Positions 18,413 through 27,259 of a DNA stretch of 55,857 nucleotides are shown in pieces (the first letter of the stretch is position 1; each line of letters opens with the position of its first letter). The position numbers were made by a program, and so were the translations under genes. Source of the stretch: Gammaproteobacteria bacterium (lineage in GTDB: Bacteria; Pseudomonadota; Gammaproteobacteria; Xanthomonadales; SZUA-36). The stretch lies in contig JAJRUM010000005.1 of assembly GCA_024277815.1 (NCBI GenBank), forward strand, positions 1 through 55,857. The letters are read 5' to 3'. The notes below the pieces were generated by a model. The model was given only the letters and a program-made list of their open reading frames with translations. It did no database searches and was not told the DNA's origin.

Positions 18413-20620
18413 TCAGCCCAGCGGCAACCTGATGGTGGTGCAGGCCCCGCCGGTGACAGAGTTGGAAATTGAGATATGACCATCATGGTCATTGATGATT
18501 TTTCGGCAGATGGCCAGACCGAGCCCACTGCCGCCAACCTTGAACGTGACATAGGGCTCGAAAGGCTTCTCAAGCACCGCTCCCGGATAGCCCGGACCGG
18601 CATCGCTCACTTCTATTTGCAGCCAGTACTGGCCGGCAGTGTTCACGGCTCGCGAGCGTATCCGAACCTTGGCTTTTTGACCCGGTTCCACGGCTTCACT
18701 GGAGTTTACGATCAGGTTATGCAGCAGTTGTCGTATTTGCCCGGCATCTGCCTCCAGCCCGGGTGGGCCGGCAACCAGATCAAGATCAAACTGCACCCGC
18801 AGGTCTTTGTGTTGATAAAGGGCGACCACGTCCCTGACCAGGTCATCAAGGTCAAGCGATACGCGTTCCAATTTTGGGTCACGGGCATAATCTCCAAACG
18901 CATCAACCAGTGAGCGCAAGGCCTCAACCTGCGAAACGATGGTGCCAGTGGCCCGGTCCAGCATATTGCCGTCATCGACCCCCAGCTTGTCCATCAGCTT
19001 CATGCGTAAACGCTCAGCCGCCAAACGGATTGGCGTAAGGGGGTTTTTTACCTCATGTGCCAGCCGTCGTGCAACCTCTGCCCAGGCAGCTTCGCGCTGG
19101 GCCAGGTTGAGCATGGTGACATCGTCAAAAACGACCACTGTGCCACCCTGTGTTGAGGCTTTCTCACCCAGCCGCGAACCACGCACCAACAAAACCAGTG
19201 CATGTCCTCCTCCGCTCTCACCTCTTTGCAATCGAATCTCGCGCTGCCACTCGGCCGGCCCTCGTCCTATCTGAGTGCCAATCAATTTCGCAAGCTGCAA
19301 CAGGAACGGTACCTGCCTGGCCCGGCTCGCCAGGCTGTGACCGATGAAGAACCCCCGCGGCAGCCCCAGTATTTCCTCTGCGGCCTTATTCGCGGTGACG
19401 ACACGCTGTGCATCATCCAACGTCAACACACCGGCTGTCAGACTTCCCAGCACCGTTTCCAGGTACTCACTCTGCACTTGCAGCGCTGCACGGCTGCGCT
19501 CTGCCTCTTCACTGGCTGCCGTCAGGGCCTCGGTCATTTCGTTGAAAGACTCCACCAGAAAACCCAGCTCGTCACGGTCTCCGGCCTGTACCTCCTGCGT
19601 TAAGTCCCCGGCCGCTACCTCGCGGGTCGCAAGCGCCAGTTTCGAGATCGGGGTTACCATCCTGCGGGCCACATTCAATGCAGCGAGAATAGCCAGCAAA
19701 ATGGTCAGCAGTAACACCAGCGACAGGATCAGAATAAAGCTCTGTTTCAGTGCACCACGCAAAAAGCTAATGTTTTGGTAGCGGCGGTACTCCCTTTGAA
19801 TTTTGTCAGTCAGCGTTGTAATGGATTCAGGCAGTGGATAAATTGCCTGCAACAAATAATTCTGGGCTCCAGGCAGTCCGGAAGGCAGGCGCTGAATCAC
19901 CCGGATACGCAAAACACCATCTGCTGCGGGCTCTGCAGCCGCATATTCACCCTGGTCCAGGGCCTGCGACAACGCATAGTCTCCGGGTCGCTCTGGCAGA
20001 TCGGCAAGAATGTTGATGTTGGCGCTTGCCATCAGCCTGCCATTGGTTGCCAGTACTGAAAGCTCGAGCGGGCCGGCCGTGCTGACATAGCGCAACAGGG
20101 TCCGGCGCACCCGCTCAGTATCATCATCCGGGTTGTCTATTTCCCGGCTAATCCGGCGTACCTGATTGCGCACCTCCAGCGTGCGGTTCTCAAGGAACTG
20201 CTGGCCGAGCGTCAATGAATCGGCGAGGGCGGATTCGACACCCACGTCAAACCAGTTGTCTACAGTGCGCGTCAGAAAGTATGCGGAAAAGAAATACACG
20301 ATCAGCGCAGGGGGCAGGGACAAAACCAGGAAATTCCTGACCCAGCGTGCCGATAGCAAAGCACCCGGTGCCTGGGCACGGATGTTCCGGGTCAACGAAA
20401 CCACGCGGTGCAAAATTGCTGCTGCCACCACCACCAGGGCAAATACGGTCAGCACCAGCACCCAAACGTACGGTTGGCCGGACCCGCCACTACCATCGCC
20501 ACCACCATCCTGCTGGACGCCACTGACAAGGATAAGCGATGCAAGCAACACCGTCAGGGCCACCGCTACCGGCAACACCTTGAGAATCAGACGCCTCAGA
20601 CGCTTATTTCGAAAGGCCAT
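18413..20620 (-). CDS. ntrY: Sensor histidine kinase NtrY
   Basis: This 735-residue membrane sensor has two N-terminal hydrophobic segments, a third near residue 100, a periplasmic sensing region and a fourth near residue 300. These are followed by HAMP (TPISKLALATREVAAGDL), a PAS domain (LETVLGSLTAGVLTLDDA), a HisKA box with the phospho-acceptor in RRLAHEVKNPLTPIR (about His522) and a HATPase domain with VSDAGPGYPG and GGSGLGLAI. The ATG chosen has GGAG 8 nt upstream; a GTG 9 bp earlier is possible. It overlaps the DUF4390 gene by 25 bp. The usual partner ntrX is not next to it; an NtrX-like protein is encoded at 40442. Confidence 0.93.
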   Translation of the reverse strand: MAFRNKRLRRLILKVLPVAVALTVLLASLILVSGVQQDGGGDGSGGSGQPYVWVLVLTVFALVVVAAAILHRVVSLTRNIRAQAPGALLSARWVRNFLVLSLPPALIVYFFSAYFLTRTVDNWFDVGVESALADSLTLGQQFLENRTLEVRNQVRRISREIDNPDDDTERVRRTLLRYVSTAGPLELSVLATNGRLMASANINILADLPERPGDYALSQALDQGEYAAAEPAADGVLRIRVIQRLPSGLPGAQNYLLQAIYPLPESITTLTDKIQREYRRYQNISFLRGALKQSFILILSLVLLLTILLAILAALNVARRMVTPISKLALATREVAAGDLTQEVQAGDRDELGFLVESFNEMTEALTAASEEAERSRAALQVQSEYLETVLGSLTAGVLTLDDAQRVVTANKAAEEILGLPRGFFIGHSLASRARQVPFLLQLAKLIGTQIGRGPAEWQREIRLQRGESGGGHALVLLVRGSRLGEKASTQGGTVVVFDDVTMLNLAQREAAWAEVARRLAHEVKNPLTPIRLAAERLRMKLMDKLGVDDGNMLDRATGTIVSQVEALRSLVDAFGDYARDPKLERVSLDLDDLVRDVVALYQHKDLRVQFDLDLVAGPPGLEADAGQIRQLLHNLIVNSSEAVEPGQKAKVRIRSRAVNTAGQYWLQIEVSDAGPGYPGAVLEKPFEPYVTFKVGGSGLGLAICRKIINDHDGHISISNSVTGGACTTIRLPLG

Positions 20621-21159
20621 ACCGACCACTCCGAGTCATGCTGCCATTGAGAAGAGAATAGCGCGGGTAGCTGCATCGGCCCGGGCAACATATTTTCATC
20701 AAGACGGATCCGGGTACGCAGTTCATAACTTCCCGGCGGCAACGGGCCGGTCGCTATCTGCACATTCAAATCACCGATGGCTGCGAGTACATGCCGCAAG
20801 CGGGTAAAGGACTGTAACTTGTCTGTTTCTACTTCGTTCAACTGGTAGTACTCACTCAGGGGCAGATAACGAATCAAGTAGCGCCTTCCCTCCCGTCTGA
20901 CCACGATCATGTTGTTGTCGTTACGCAGCTCCATGTCCAGCCGGATGGTTAGCGTAACACCATGTTGCAGTGCGTCCCGGGCCTGATCACTCAGCTCCAG
21001 TTCCTGCCGCAAATGAATATTAAGGGACTGATATCCCCGGCTGACAGACACGTCCCCGATAACAAAACCATAACCCACTGGCTGCTGCAGGCAGCCGGCT
21101 GCCAGGACCGTCGCCGCGATCAACAAGATGGTGCTAAGCGGCTTTGCGTAATACCGCAT
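20596..21159 (-). CDS. DUF4390 domain lipoprotein
   Basis: The protein matches DUF4390, a family of unknown function seen between rsmB and ntrY in several gammaproteobacteria. Starting at MRYYAKPL gives a lipoprotein signal ending in the lipobox VLAAGC, so the mature protein would be anchored by its Cys. The rest is a beta-rich domain with RYLIRYLPLSEYYQL. A GGATGGG element lies about 7 nt before this ATG. Longer starts at 21171 and 21207 are possible but would push the signal peptide inward. It overlaps rsmB by 26 bp and ntrY by 25 bp, so the three are translated as a unit. A link to NtrY sensing is suggested by position only. Confidence 0.82.
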   Translation of the reverse strand: MRYYAKPLSTILLIAATVLAAGCLQQPVGYGFVIGDVSVSRGYQSLNIHLRQELELSDQARDALQHGVTLTIRLDMELRNDNNMIVVRREGRRYLIRYLPLSEYYQLNEVETDKLQSFTRLRHVLAAIGDLNVQIATGPLPPGSYELRTRIRLDENMLPGPMQLPALFSSQWQHDSEWSVWPFEISV

Positions 21160-22462
21160 AAAAAAACCCATCCATTTGCGCTTCGCCGGGCATGATCTGA
21201 CGCCCACCAGCGAGTGCAGTACCCCAGTCGACGGTCGTCTTTACCAGCTCAGCATCTGCATGCTGCTCAATAAACCCCTGCACCTGAAACTCATTTTCAC
21301 GTTTCAATATAGAGCAGGTTGCGTACACAAGCACTCCCCCAGGCTGCAGCAATGGCCACAAAGCCGCCAGCAGTTCTGCCTGGGTTTGAACCACAGCATC
21401 TACCTGTTTACCGCTGCGCAACCACTTGATTTCCGGGTGCCTGCGGATAACGCCGGTGGCGCTACAGGGCGCATCCAGCAGGATCTTGCTGAACGCCTTT
21501 CCGTTCCACCAGTCCTTTGGTGAGGTAGCATCAGCAGCCCTGGTCTCAGCAATCCCTCCGTTGACCGGCAAACCCAGCCGCTCAAGGTTCTGATCAATCT
21601 GCGCGACACGACCGGCCTTTCTGTCCAGCACCACAAGGTCAATATCCGGACAGCTTTCCAACAGGTGTGCAGTTTTCCCACCGGGCGCAGCACAAGCGTC
21701 AAGAATTCGCTCAGAGCTTTGTGGATTGATCAGATCCCGCGCCAATTGCGCAGCCGGATCCTGCACGGACAGCCAGCCTTTTTCAAAACCCGGAATTCGC
21801 ATCACCGCTGCCGCCGGTGTCAGGCATATGGCGTCTTTCGCAAACGGATGGCCAACGGTCTCAAAGCCAGCGTCGCGCAGTTGCTCGTGCAGGATCGCCT
21901 CATCGGCCCGCCGGCGGTTGATTCGCATCCACAACGGGGCCTGACGATTGTTGGCGTCAAGTATCTGCTGCCAGCTGTCCGGCCAGTCCTGCTTAATCTC
22001 ATTCAGCAGCCAGCGCGGATGGGCAAATCGCTCATCGCGCTGTTCCAGTCGCTCCAGCAAAGCGTGCTGCTCCCGCTGAAAACGCCGGAGTACGGCGTTG
22101 ACCAGGCCCACAGCCCACGGTTTGCCTAACAGGCGTGCACATTCGGCTGTTTCATTGATTGCGGCATGGCTCGCGGTGTGGTCGTGCCAAAGCTGTTGCA
22201 AACCCAACAACACCAACCGCCGTATGTCGCGGTCGCGACTTTTCAATGGTTTGGAAAACAGCTGTGCAGCAAGCCACTCCAGTGCGGTCAGCCAGCGCAG
22301 CACGCCATAGGTCAGGTGGCGCGCGAGAGCGCCATCACGGCTGGCACGCAAAGCGGCCAAAGACAGGCAGTCAGCGAGGCTTTTATGTTCATCAAGCACC
22401 TCGGCGAGCGCCAGCAGTGCTGCAATACGCGGGTTCTGTCTGGCTTTTTGCTTTATTTTCAT
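21134..22462 (-). CDS. rsmB: 16S rRNA (cytosine-967-C5)-methyltransferase RsmB
   Basis: The N-terminal half is a NusB-like RNA-binding domain (SLADCLSLAALRASRDGALA). The C-terminal Rossmann domain has the SAM site ILDACAAPGGKTAHLLE, and the two catalytic cysteines lie in LDAPCSATGVIRRHPEIKW and YATCSILKRENE. The length is 442 residues, near the E. coli 429. The start is 6 bp downstream of the fmt stop, so it is cotranscribed with def-fmt. Confidence 0.97.
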   Translation of the reverse strand: MKIKQKARQNPRIAALLALAEVLDEHKSLADCLSLAALRASRDGALARHLTYGVLRWLTALEWLAAQLFSKPLKSRDRDIRRLVLLGLQQLWHDHTASHAAINETAECARLLGKPWAVGLVNAVLRRFQREQHALLERLEQRDERFAHPRWLLNEIKQDWPDSWQQILDANNRQAPLWMRINRRRADEAILHEQLRDAGFETVGHPFAKDAICLTPAAAVMRIPGFEKGWLSVQDPAAQLARDLINPQSSERILDACAAPGGKTAHLLESCPDIDLVVLDRKAGRVAQIDQNLERLGLPVNGGIAETRAADATSPKDWWNGKAFSKILLDAPCSATGVIRRHPEIKWLRSGKQVDAVVQTQAELLAALWPLLQPGGVLVYATCSILKRENEFQVQGFIEQHADAELVKTTVDWGTALAGGRQIMPGEAQMDGFFYAVLRKAA

Positions 22463-22468
22463 TGCCCG

Positions 22469-23407
22469 TCATACACCTTTTATCTGTTGTGCTTGCAAGA
22501 ACTCTTTAACGGCCATTCGCTTGCCGCCAGCACGCTGAATCTCCACCACTCTGAGCACCTTCTCAGCTGTGCCAATGAGCATCTCTGAACCATCAACCCA
22601 TAACTGGCCAGGCTGTAGCCCCGGGCGGTTTTCGGCCACCTCTGCCTGCCAGATACGCAACCGCTGACCCGCAAGTTCACACCATGCAACCGGCCAGGGA
22701 TTAAAGGCCCGAACCTGTCGCTGCAACACCTCTGCTGGTTGTTTCCAGTCCAGTTCAGCCTCTGCTTTGCTCAGTTTTCGTGCATAAACCGCCGCACCGT
22801 CATCCTGTACAACCGGCGATGGCAAGCTGCCCTTAACGACCATATCGAGACAATCGCGCAAAGCCTGTGCGCCGAGCCCTGCCAGGCGATCATGCAACAT
22901 TCCTGCCGTATCCGCAGGTTCAATCGCAGTGGACAGGCAATGATAGACGGGGCCGGTGTCCAGTGTCGCCTCCATTTTCATGATGCACACGCCGGTGCGC
23001 TCATCACCCGCTTCAATTGCACGGTGAATGGGTGCCGCACCGCGCCAGCGGGGCAGCAGGGATGCGTGTATATTCCAACAGCCCAGATATGGCATGTTCA
23101 GCAATTCAGCGGGAATCATCAGGCCGTAAGCAACCACGATCATCAAATCAGCTTGCAGTCTCGCGAGTTCTGCGTGCCAATCTGCTGAACGTAAGGTTTC
23201 AGGCTGCAATACATTGAGCTGGTTGCTCAACGCAAGTTTTTTGACCGGGCTCGCCTGAAGCTTCTTGCCCCGGCCTGCCGGCCGTTCTGGCTGGGTGAGG
23301 ACAGCCACAATCTCGTGCCCACCTTCCAGTAATCCTTGCAATGGCGGTAAGGAGAACTCGGGCGTACCGGCAAACAGAATGCGCAAAGGTGCTTTAATAT
23401 TGCTCAA
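22469..23407 (-). CDS. fmt: Methionyl-tRNA formyltransferase
   Basis: Fmt formylates initiator Met-tRNA using 10-formyl-tetrahydrofolate. The sequence has the N-terminal LRILFAGTPEFSLPPL, the catalytic-loop region NIHASLLPRWRGAAPIHRAI with its Asn-x-His, and the C-terminal OB-like domain with RAFNPWPVAW. The length of 312 residues is typical. It follows def by 15 bp, the standard pair for adding and removing the formyl group. Confidence 0.97.
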   Translation of the reverse strand: MSNIKAPLRILFAGTPEFSLPPLQGLLEGGHEIVAVLTQPERPAGRGKKLQASPVKKLALSNQLNVLQPETLRSADWHAELARLQADLMIVVAYGLMIPAELLNMPYLGCWNIHASLLPRWRGAAPIHRAIEAGDERTGVCIMKMEATLDTGPVYHCLSTAIEPADTAGMLHDRLAGLGAQALRDCLDMVVKGSLPSPVVQDDGAAVYARKLSKAEAELDWKQPAEVLQRQVRAFNPWPVAWCELAGQRLRIWQAEVAENRPGLQPGQLWVDGSEMLIGTAEKVLRVVEIQRAGGKRMAVKEFLQAQQIKGV

Positions 23408-23422
23408 AATATCCGGCCCTGT

Positions 23423-23953
23423 CTAAATTACGAGGTGCTCAGCAGCTTCCTGCGCAGCGGTTTTTCGTTGTTTTTCGAGCTTCTTTTTAACCATATTCCG
23501 TCTCAAAGGCGACAGATAATCAACGAAAAGCCGGCCAATCAGGTGGTCCATTTCATGCTGAACACACACAGCATGAAGCCCTTCAAGCCGTTCTTCAAAG
23601 AAATTTCCGTCTGCATCCTGCGCCTTGACCGTGACGTTTTCTGCACGTTTTACGTTTGCATATATCCCCGGAACGGACAGGCAACCCTCCTCACTGATTT
23701 GCTCCCCGGACCGGTCCAGAATTTGAGGGTTAATATACACACATGGCTGGTCATGATTTTCGCTGACATCCAACACCAGCAAGCGTTTGTGGACATTAAC
23801 CTGGGTTGCCGCAAGACCAATCCCGTTCGCTGAATACATGGTTTCTGTCATGTCTGCCACCAGCTTTTTAAGCGCTGCATCAAAGCTTTCCACGGTCTTT
23901 GCCATGACCTTTAAACGCGGGTCCGGGAATTCCAAAATGTTCAGTTCTGCCAT
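23423..23953 (-). CDS. def: Peptide deformylase
   Basis: Def removes the formyl group from new proteins. All three motifs are intact: GIGLAATQV (residues 44-52), EEGCLSVPG with metal ligand Cys91, and QHEMDHLIG with ligands His133 and His137 and catalytic Glu134. The length of 176 residues is normal for type I enzymes. It is first in def-fmt-rsmB-DUF4390-ntrY and divergent from the LysM gene. Confidence 0.98.
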   Translation of the reverse strand: MAELNILEFPDPRLKVMAKTVESFDAALKKLVADMTETMYSANGIGLAATQVNVHKRLLVLDVSENHDQPCVYINPQILDRSGEQISEEGCLSVPGIYANVKRAENVTVKAQDADGNFFEERLEGLHAVCVQHEMDHLIGRLFVDYLSPLRRNMVKKKLEKQRKTAAQEAAEHLVI

Positions 23954-24097
23954 ATGTTTGGTCGCCTGATAAATAATTTACGTGAACTTTTGCGTTACAG
24001 GATTTATGATAGCCAATGACGAACTCTGTTCGCCAGTAAAGAATAATGACCGCATCGGTCAAGATGGCTGGATGCCTACTATTATGGGGAAAGGAAC

Positions 24098-25273
24098 GTG
24101 ATTAAGAAAATTTTTCACCTGATCCTGGTGACGATGTTGGCAAGTGCCGCGATGGCGCAAGACGTATCTGTGCGCGCCGATCACCCAGATGAATATGTTG
24201 TTGTCGAGGGAGATACCCTGTGGGACATCTCCGGAAAGTTTCTGGAGAAGCCCTGGCAATGGCCGTCTATCTGGCAGGCCAATCCACAAATAGAGAACCC
24301 TCACCTGATCTATCCAGGCGATCGGTTATCGCTGGTTTACGTAGACGGAAAACCGCAGCTGGTGATTAACGGTGGCAAGCGCACCGTCAAAATGTCACCG
24401 GGCGTACGGGTGCTGCCCCACGAGGCCATCCCGGCAATCGAGTGGGATGCGATCAAGAATTTCATCATTAACGCACGTATCCTGATGGGGTCGGAATTTG
24501 AAGGTCTGCCATACGTTGTTGGCAACGAAAGCGGTCGCCACCTGGCCTCAGAGACCGATCTTACATATGTCCGGGGCATTGACGGACGACTTGGCGAGGA
24601 ATATGCCATCGTTCGCTTACGCCACATCTACTACGATGATAACGGTGAAATGAAAAGATCTAAACAAGCCCGGTATCCAGAGGCCTTGAGAAAAGGGCTG
24701 CAATACCCTGACACTATCTGGAACGCCACCATGCAGTGGCGCAAGAAGAACCCGGAAGTCCTGGGTAATGAACTTTGGGATGTCGCCACGGCAAGACTGG
24801 TCAAGCTCGGCGATCCAGCCACGCTGAAGCTGGAAAGCGGCCGCGCTGAAGTCAGAACAGGTGACTTTGTCCTGCCGATTGATAATTACGAGTACCCGGA
24901 TAAGATCTGGCCGCATGCTATGAACATCGTGCCAGACGGCATGAAGGTTGTTGCCTTAACCCAGACCACTTATGGCTCCGGACACTACCAGATAGTTGCC
25001 ATCAACGCAGGGGCTAATCAGGGTGTTGAAGCCGGACATGTATTTTCAGCTTTCCGACCGGGTAAAACGGTTCGTGACGAAGTTAAATACCCCCAGGGCA
25101 GTTGGGAAGATGCCAAGGTTTGGGGTGACGATAAAGTAACCTTGCCTGACCAGTACAGTGCTCATATTTTGGTATTCAGGGTGTTTGGCGAAATCAGTTA
25201 CGCGATGATAATGGACGGCGACCGTCCGGTTCGTGAGCATGATGTGTTGAAACACCCGGATGAAACAATTTAA
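24098..25273 (+). CDS. Secreted LysM-domain protein
   Basis: The start is GTG with GGGGA 7 nt upstream. A signal peptide (MIKKIFHLILVTMLASAAMA) precedes a LysM domain at about residues 32-80, with YVVVEGDTLWDISGKFLEKP and NPHLIYPGDRLSL. LysM binds peptidoglycan. The remaining 300 residues form a conserved region of unknown function. Proteins of this build are commonly encoded next to dprA and def in gammaproteobacteria, as here. It is probably periplasmic and wall-associated; no enzymatic motif is visible. Confidence 0.9.
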   Translation: MIKKIFHLILVTMLASAAMAQDVSVRADHPDEYVVVEGDTLWDISGKFLEKPWQWPSIWQANPQIENPHLIYPGDRLSLVYVDGKPQLVINGGKRTVKMSPGVRVLPHEAIPAIEWDAIKNFIINARILMGSEFEGLPYVVGNESGRHLASETDLTYVRGIDGRLGEEYAIVRLRHIYYDDNGEMKRSKQARYPEALRKGLQYPDTIWNATMQWRKKNPEVLGNELWDVATARLVKLGDPATLKLESGRAEVRTGDFVLPIDNYEYPDKIWPHAMNIVPDGMKVVALTQTTYGSGHYQIVAINAGANQGVEAGHVFSAFRPGKTVRDEVKYPQGSWEDAKVWGDDKVTLPDQYSAHILVFRVFGEISYAMIMDGDRPVREHDVLKHPDETI

Positions 25274-25299
25274 CAACTATTTAGAAATATCCGGAAACT

Positions 25300-26448
25300 A
25301 TGGGGGGAGCTGCAACTCAGCAGCGTGATTGGTTAACCATTGTGAATGCGCCCTCAATCGGGGGCGCGTCTCTGATCGAACTTATCGAGTCCGTAGGCAG
25401 TGTGGCGGCAGTCGCTGCCGCAAGCGTCCACGACCTGGTTCACCACGGGCTGTCAAAAACCACAGCTCAAGCGATCGCCCAACCCGACCAGGCAGCCATT
25501 GAAACAGGCCTGCAATGGCTTGAGCAGCCCGGCCACCACCTGCTGTGCTGGGACAGCGATGACTATCCTGCCCTTTTACGTCGCATCAACGGCCCGCCTG
25601 CCGCACTTTTTGTTGACGGCGACCCTGGTTGTCTCTGGCAACCCCAGGTCGCAGTGATCGGCAGTCGCAACCCGACTGCCGGCGGGCTTGACCACGCACG
25701 TGATTTCACCACCACGCTGGCCCGCCAGGGCATGACCATTACCAGTGGTCTCGCCAGCGGCATTGATGCTGCCGCCCACACTGCAGCGCTGGATGCGGGT
25801 GCCAGCACCGTCGCGGTAAATGGCACCGGCCTGGACATTGTGTACCCGGCCAGTAGTCGTCAGGTTGCTGAGCGCATCCGGTCACAGGGGGCGATGGTTT
25901 CCGAGCTGCCTTTGGGCTCACCACCCCTACGCCAGCACTTTCCTTCACGAAACCGGATAATCTCAGGCCTGAGCCTGGCCGTGCTGGTCATCGAAGCCGG
26001 CCTCAATAGTGGCACCTTGATTACCGCAAGAAAGGCCGCTGAGCAGGGACGAGACGTATTTGCCCTGCCAGGTTCACTGCATAACCCCCTGGCCAGGGGT
26101 TGCCATCGATTGATTCGCGAAGGCGCCACACTGGCAGAAACAACCGCAGACATTATTCAGGGCCTCGGTCCAATAGCAGCCGAATTGCAAATGGAAATCC
26201 GCCAGCGACTTAAGCAGCCCGGGAACCGCAGTACTTCCGGGGGCCAATCTGCAAAACCCGGACACGACCTGCTGGCCGACACCGACTACTGCACAGTATG
26301 GGAGTTGCTTGGGTTCGACCCGAAACCAATGGATACAATTATCCAGCAATCCGGTCTCAGCGCACGCGAGGTCTCATCAATGCTGTTGATGATGGAGCTC
26401 AGGGGCATGGTGAAAAAACACGCCAATGGATGTTTTGTACGCGCATGA
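25300..26448 (+). CDS. dprA: DNA-processing protein DprA (Smf)
   Basis: DprA loads RecA on incoming single-stranded DNA during transformation and is widespread even in species not known to be competent. The Rossmann-like core has VAVIGSRNPTAGGLDHARDF, GMTITSGLASGIDAAAH, AVNGTGLDIVYPASSR and LSLAVLVIEAGLNSGTLITA. A winged-helix-like C-terminal domain (IIQQSGLSAREVSSMLLMMEL) follows. The length of 382 residues is typical. It is 26 bp downstream of the LysM gene. Confidence 0.96.
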   Translation: MGGAATQQRDWLTIVNAPSIGGASLIELIESVGSVAAVAAASVHDLVHHGLSKTTAQAIAQPDQAAIETGLQWLEQPGHHLLCWDSDDYPALLRRINGPPAALFVDGDPGCLWQPQVAVIGSRNPTAGGLDHARDFTTTLARQGMTITSGLASGIDAAAHTAALDAGASTVAVNGTGLDIVYPASSRQVAERIRSQGAMVSELPLGSPPLRQHFPSRNRIISGLSLAVLVIEAGLNSGTLITARKAAEQGRDVFALPGSLHNPLARGCHRLIREGATLAETTADIIQGLGPIAAELQMEIRQRLKQPGNRSTSGGQSAKPGHDLLADTDYCTVWELLGFDPKPMDTIIQQSGLSAREVSSMLLMMELRGMVKKHANGCFVRA

Positions 26449-26616
26449 CTCACTTGAACATCAACAACATAGCCCCAATTTGCTGCAGTTATGGCGCGCC
26501 CCTGACTGTTTTTGCAGGACTTGACGAGGGTCATTTGGACTGCTTTGTGCGCAAAAGTACATTGACGCTTCGGCTGCTCTCAGCCATGCTGTGGGTACAA
26601 GAGCGGAGAGGAATCA

Positions 26617-26646
26617 GGCTGGAATTTTCTGCAGAAAGCTCCAGCC
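26617..26646 (+). repeat. Nested palindrome in the smg leader
   Basis: A 30-nt inverted repeat has outer arms GGCTGGA and TCCAGCC and inner arms TTTCTG and CAGAAA, separated by one mismatched pair and one G-T pair. It would fold as one hairpin of about 13 pairs. It lies 22 bp upstream of the smg ATG in a 220-bp gap that otherwise holds only weak promoter-like TTGACG hexamers (26521 and 26563). The role is unknown. Confidence 0.5.
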
Positions 26647-26668
26647 GATAGTGACTGAGGTTTGATGA

Positions 26669-27145
26669 ATGAAAGAAAACGTACTTGACGTGCTGATGTT
26701 TCTTTTTGAAAATTATTTTTACGATGAACCTGAGGAAACCCCTGACAGGGATTCTCTGGAGGAGAACCTCCACCAGGCCGGGTTCACAAACGGCGAGATT
26801 GACAAAGCGTTTCATTGGCTGGACGGCTTGGCAGAGCAACGCCATCAACCGGACCTGTTCCAGAATACGCACCGGCCTATTCGCGTTTACGTGGATAGCG
26901 AACTGGCCCGCCTGGATACAGAGTGCCGCGATTTTCTGATGTACCTGGAAAATATTGGTATCGTAGACGGGCAACGCCGCGAACTGGTTCTGGATCGACT
27001 GCTGGCGTTGGAAACTGACGAAATCACCCTTGAGGATATGAAATGGGTGGTCCTGATGGTGCTCTTCAATCAACCGGGCCAGGAGGCCAATTTTGCCTGG
27101 ATGGAAGATTTGATGTTTGACACCGAGCAGGAGTATCGGCACTAA
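26669..27145 (+). CDS. smg: Smg family protein (DUF494)
   Basis: This 158-residue acidic protein matches the Smg/DUF494 family, found after dprA in many proteobacteria. Recognisable parts are MKENVLDVLMFLFENYF, LHQAGFTNGEIDKAFHWLDGL and the acidic WMEDLMFD end. The function is not known; the name derives from location. GAGG lies 8 nt before the ATG. The order dprA-smg-topA is conserved in gammaproteobacteria. Confidence 0.94.
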   Translation: MKENVLDVLMFLFENYFYDEPEETPDRDSLEENLHQAGFTNGEIDKAFHWLDGLAEQRHQPDLFQNTHRPIRVYVDSELARLDTECRDFLMYLENIGIVDGQRRELVLDRLLALETDEITLEDMKWVVLMVLFNQPGQEANFAWMEDLMFDTEQEYRH

Positions 27146-27259
27146 TAATAAGGAAGCAACCGAATTGACCTGGTTGTTAAACAGCTTCATTACCGGAGGG
27201 ATTAACCATTTAATCACCGCGCTGCCCGTCTGGCAGTTGGTGCTTGCTTGAACCTGAAT

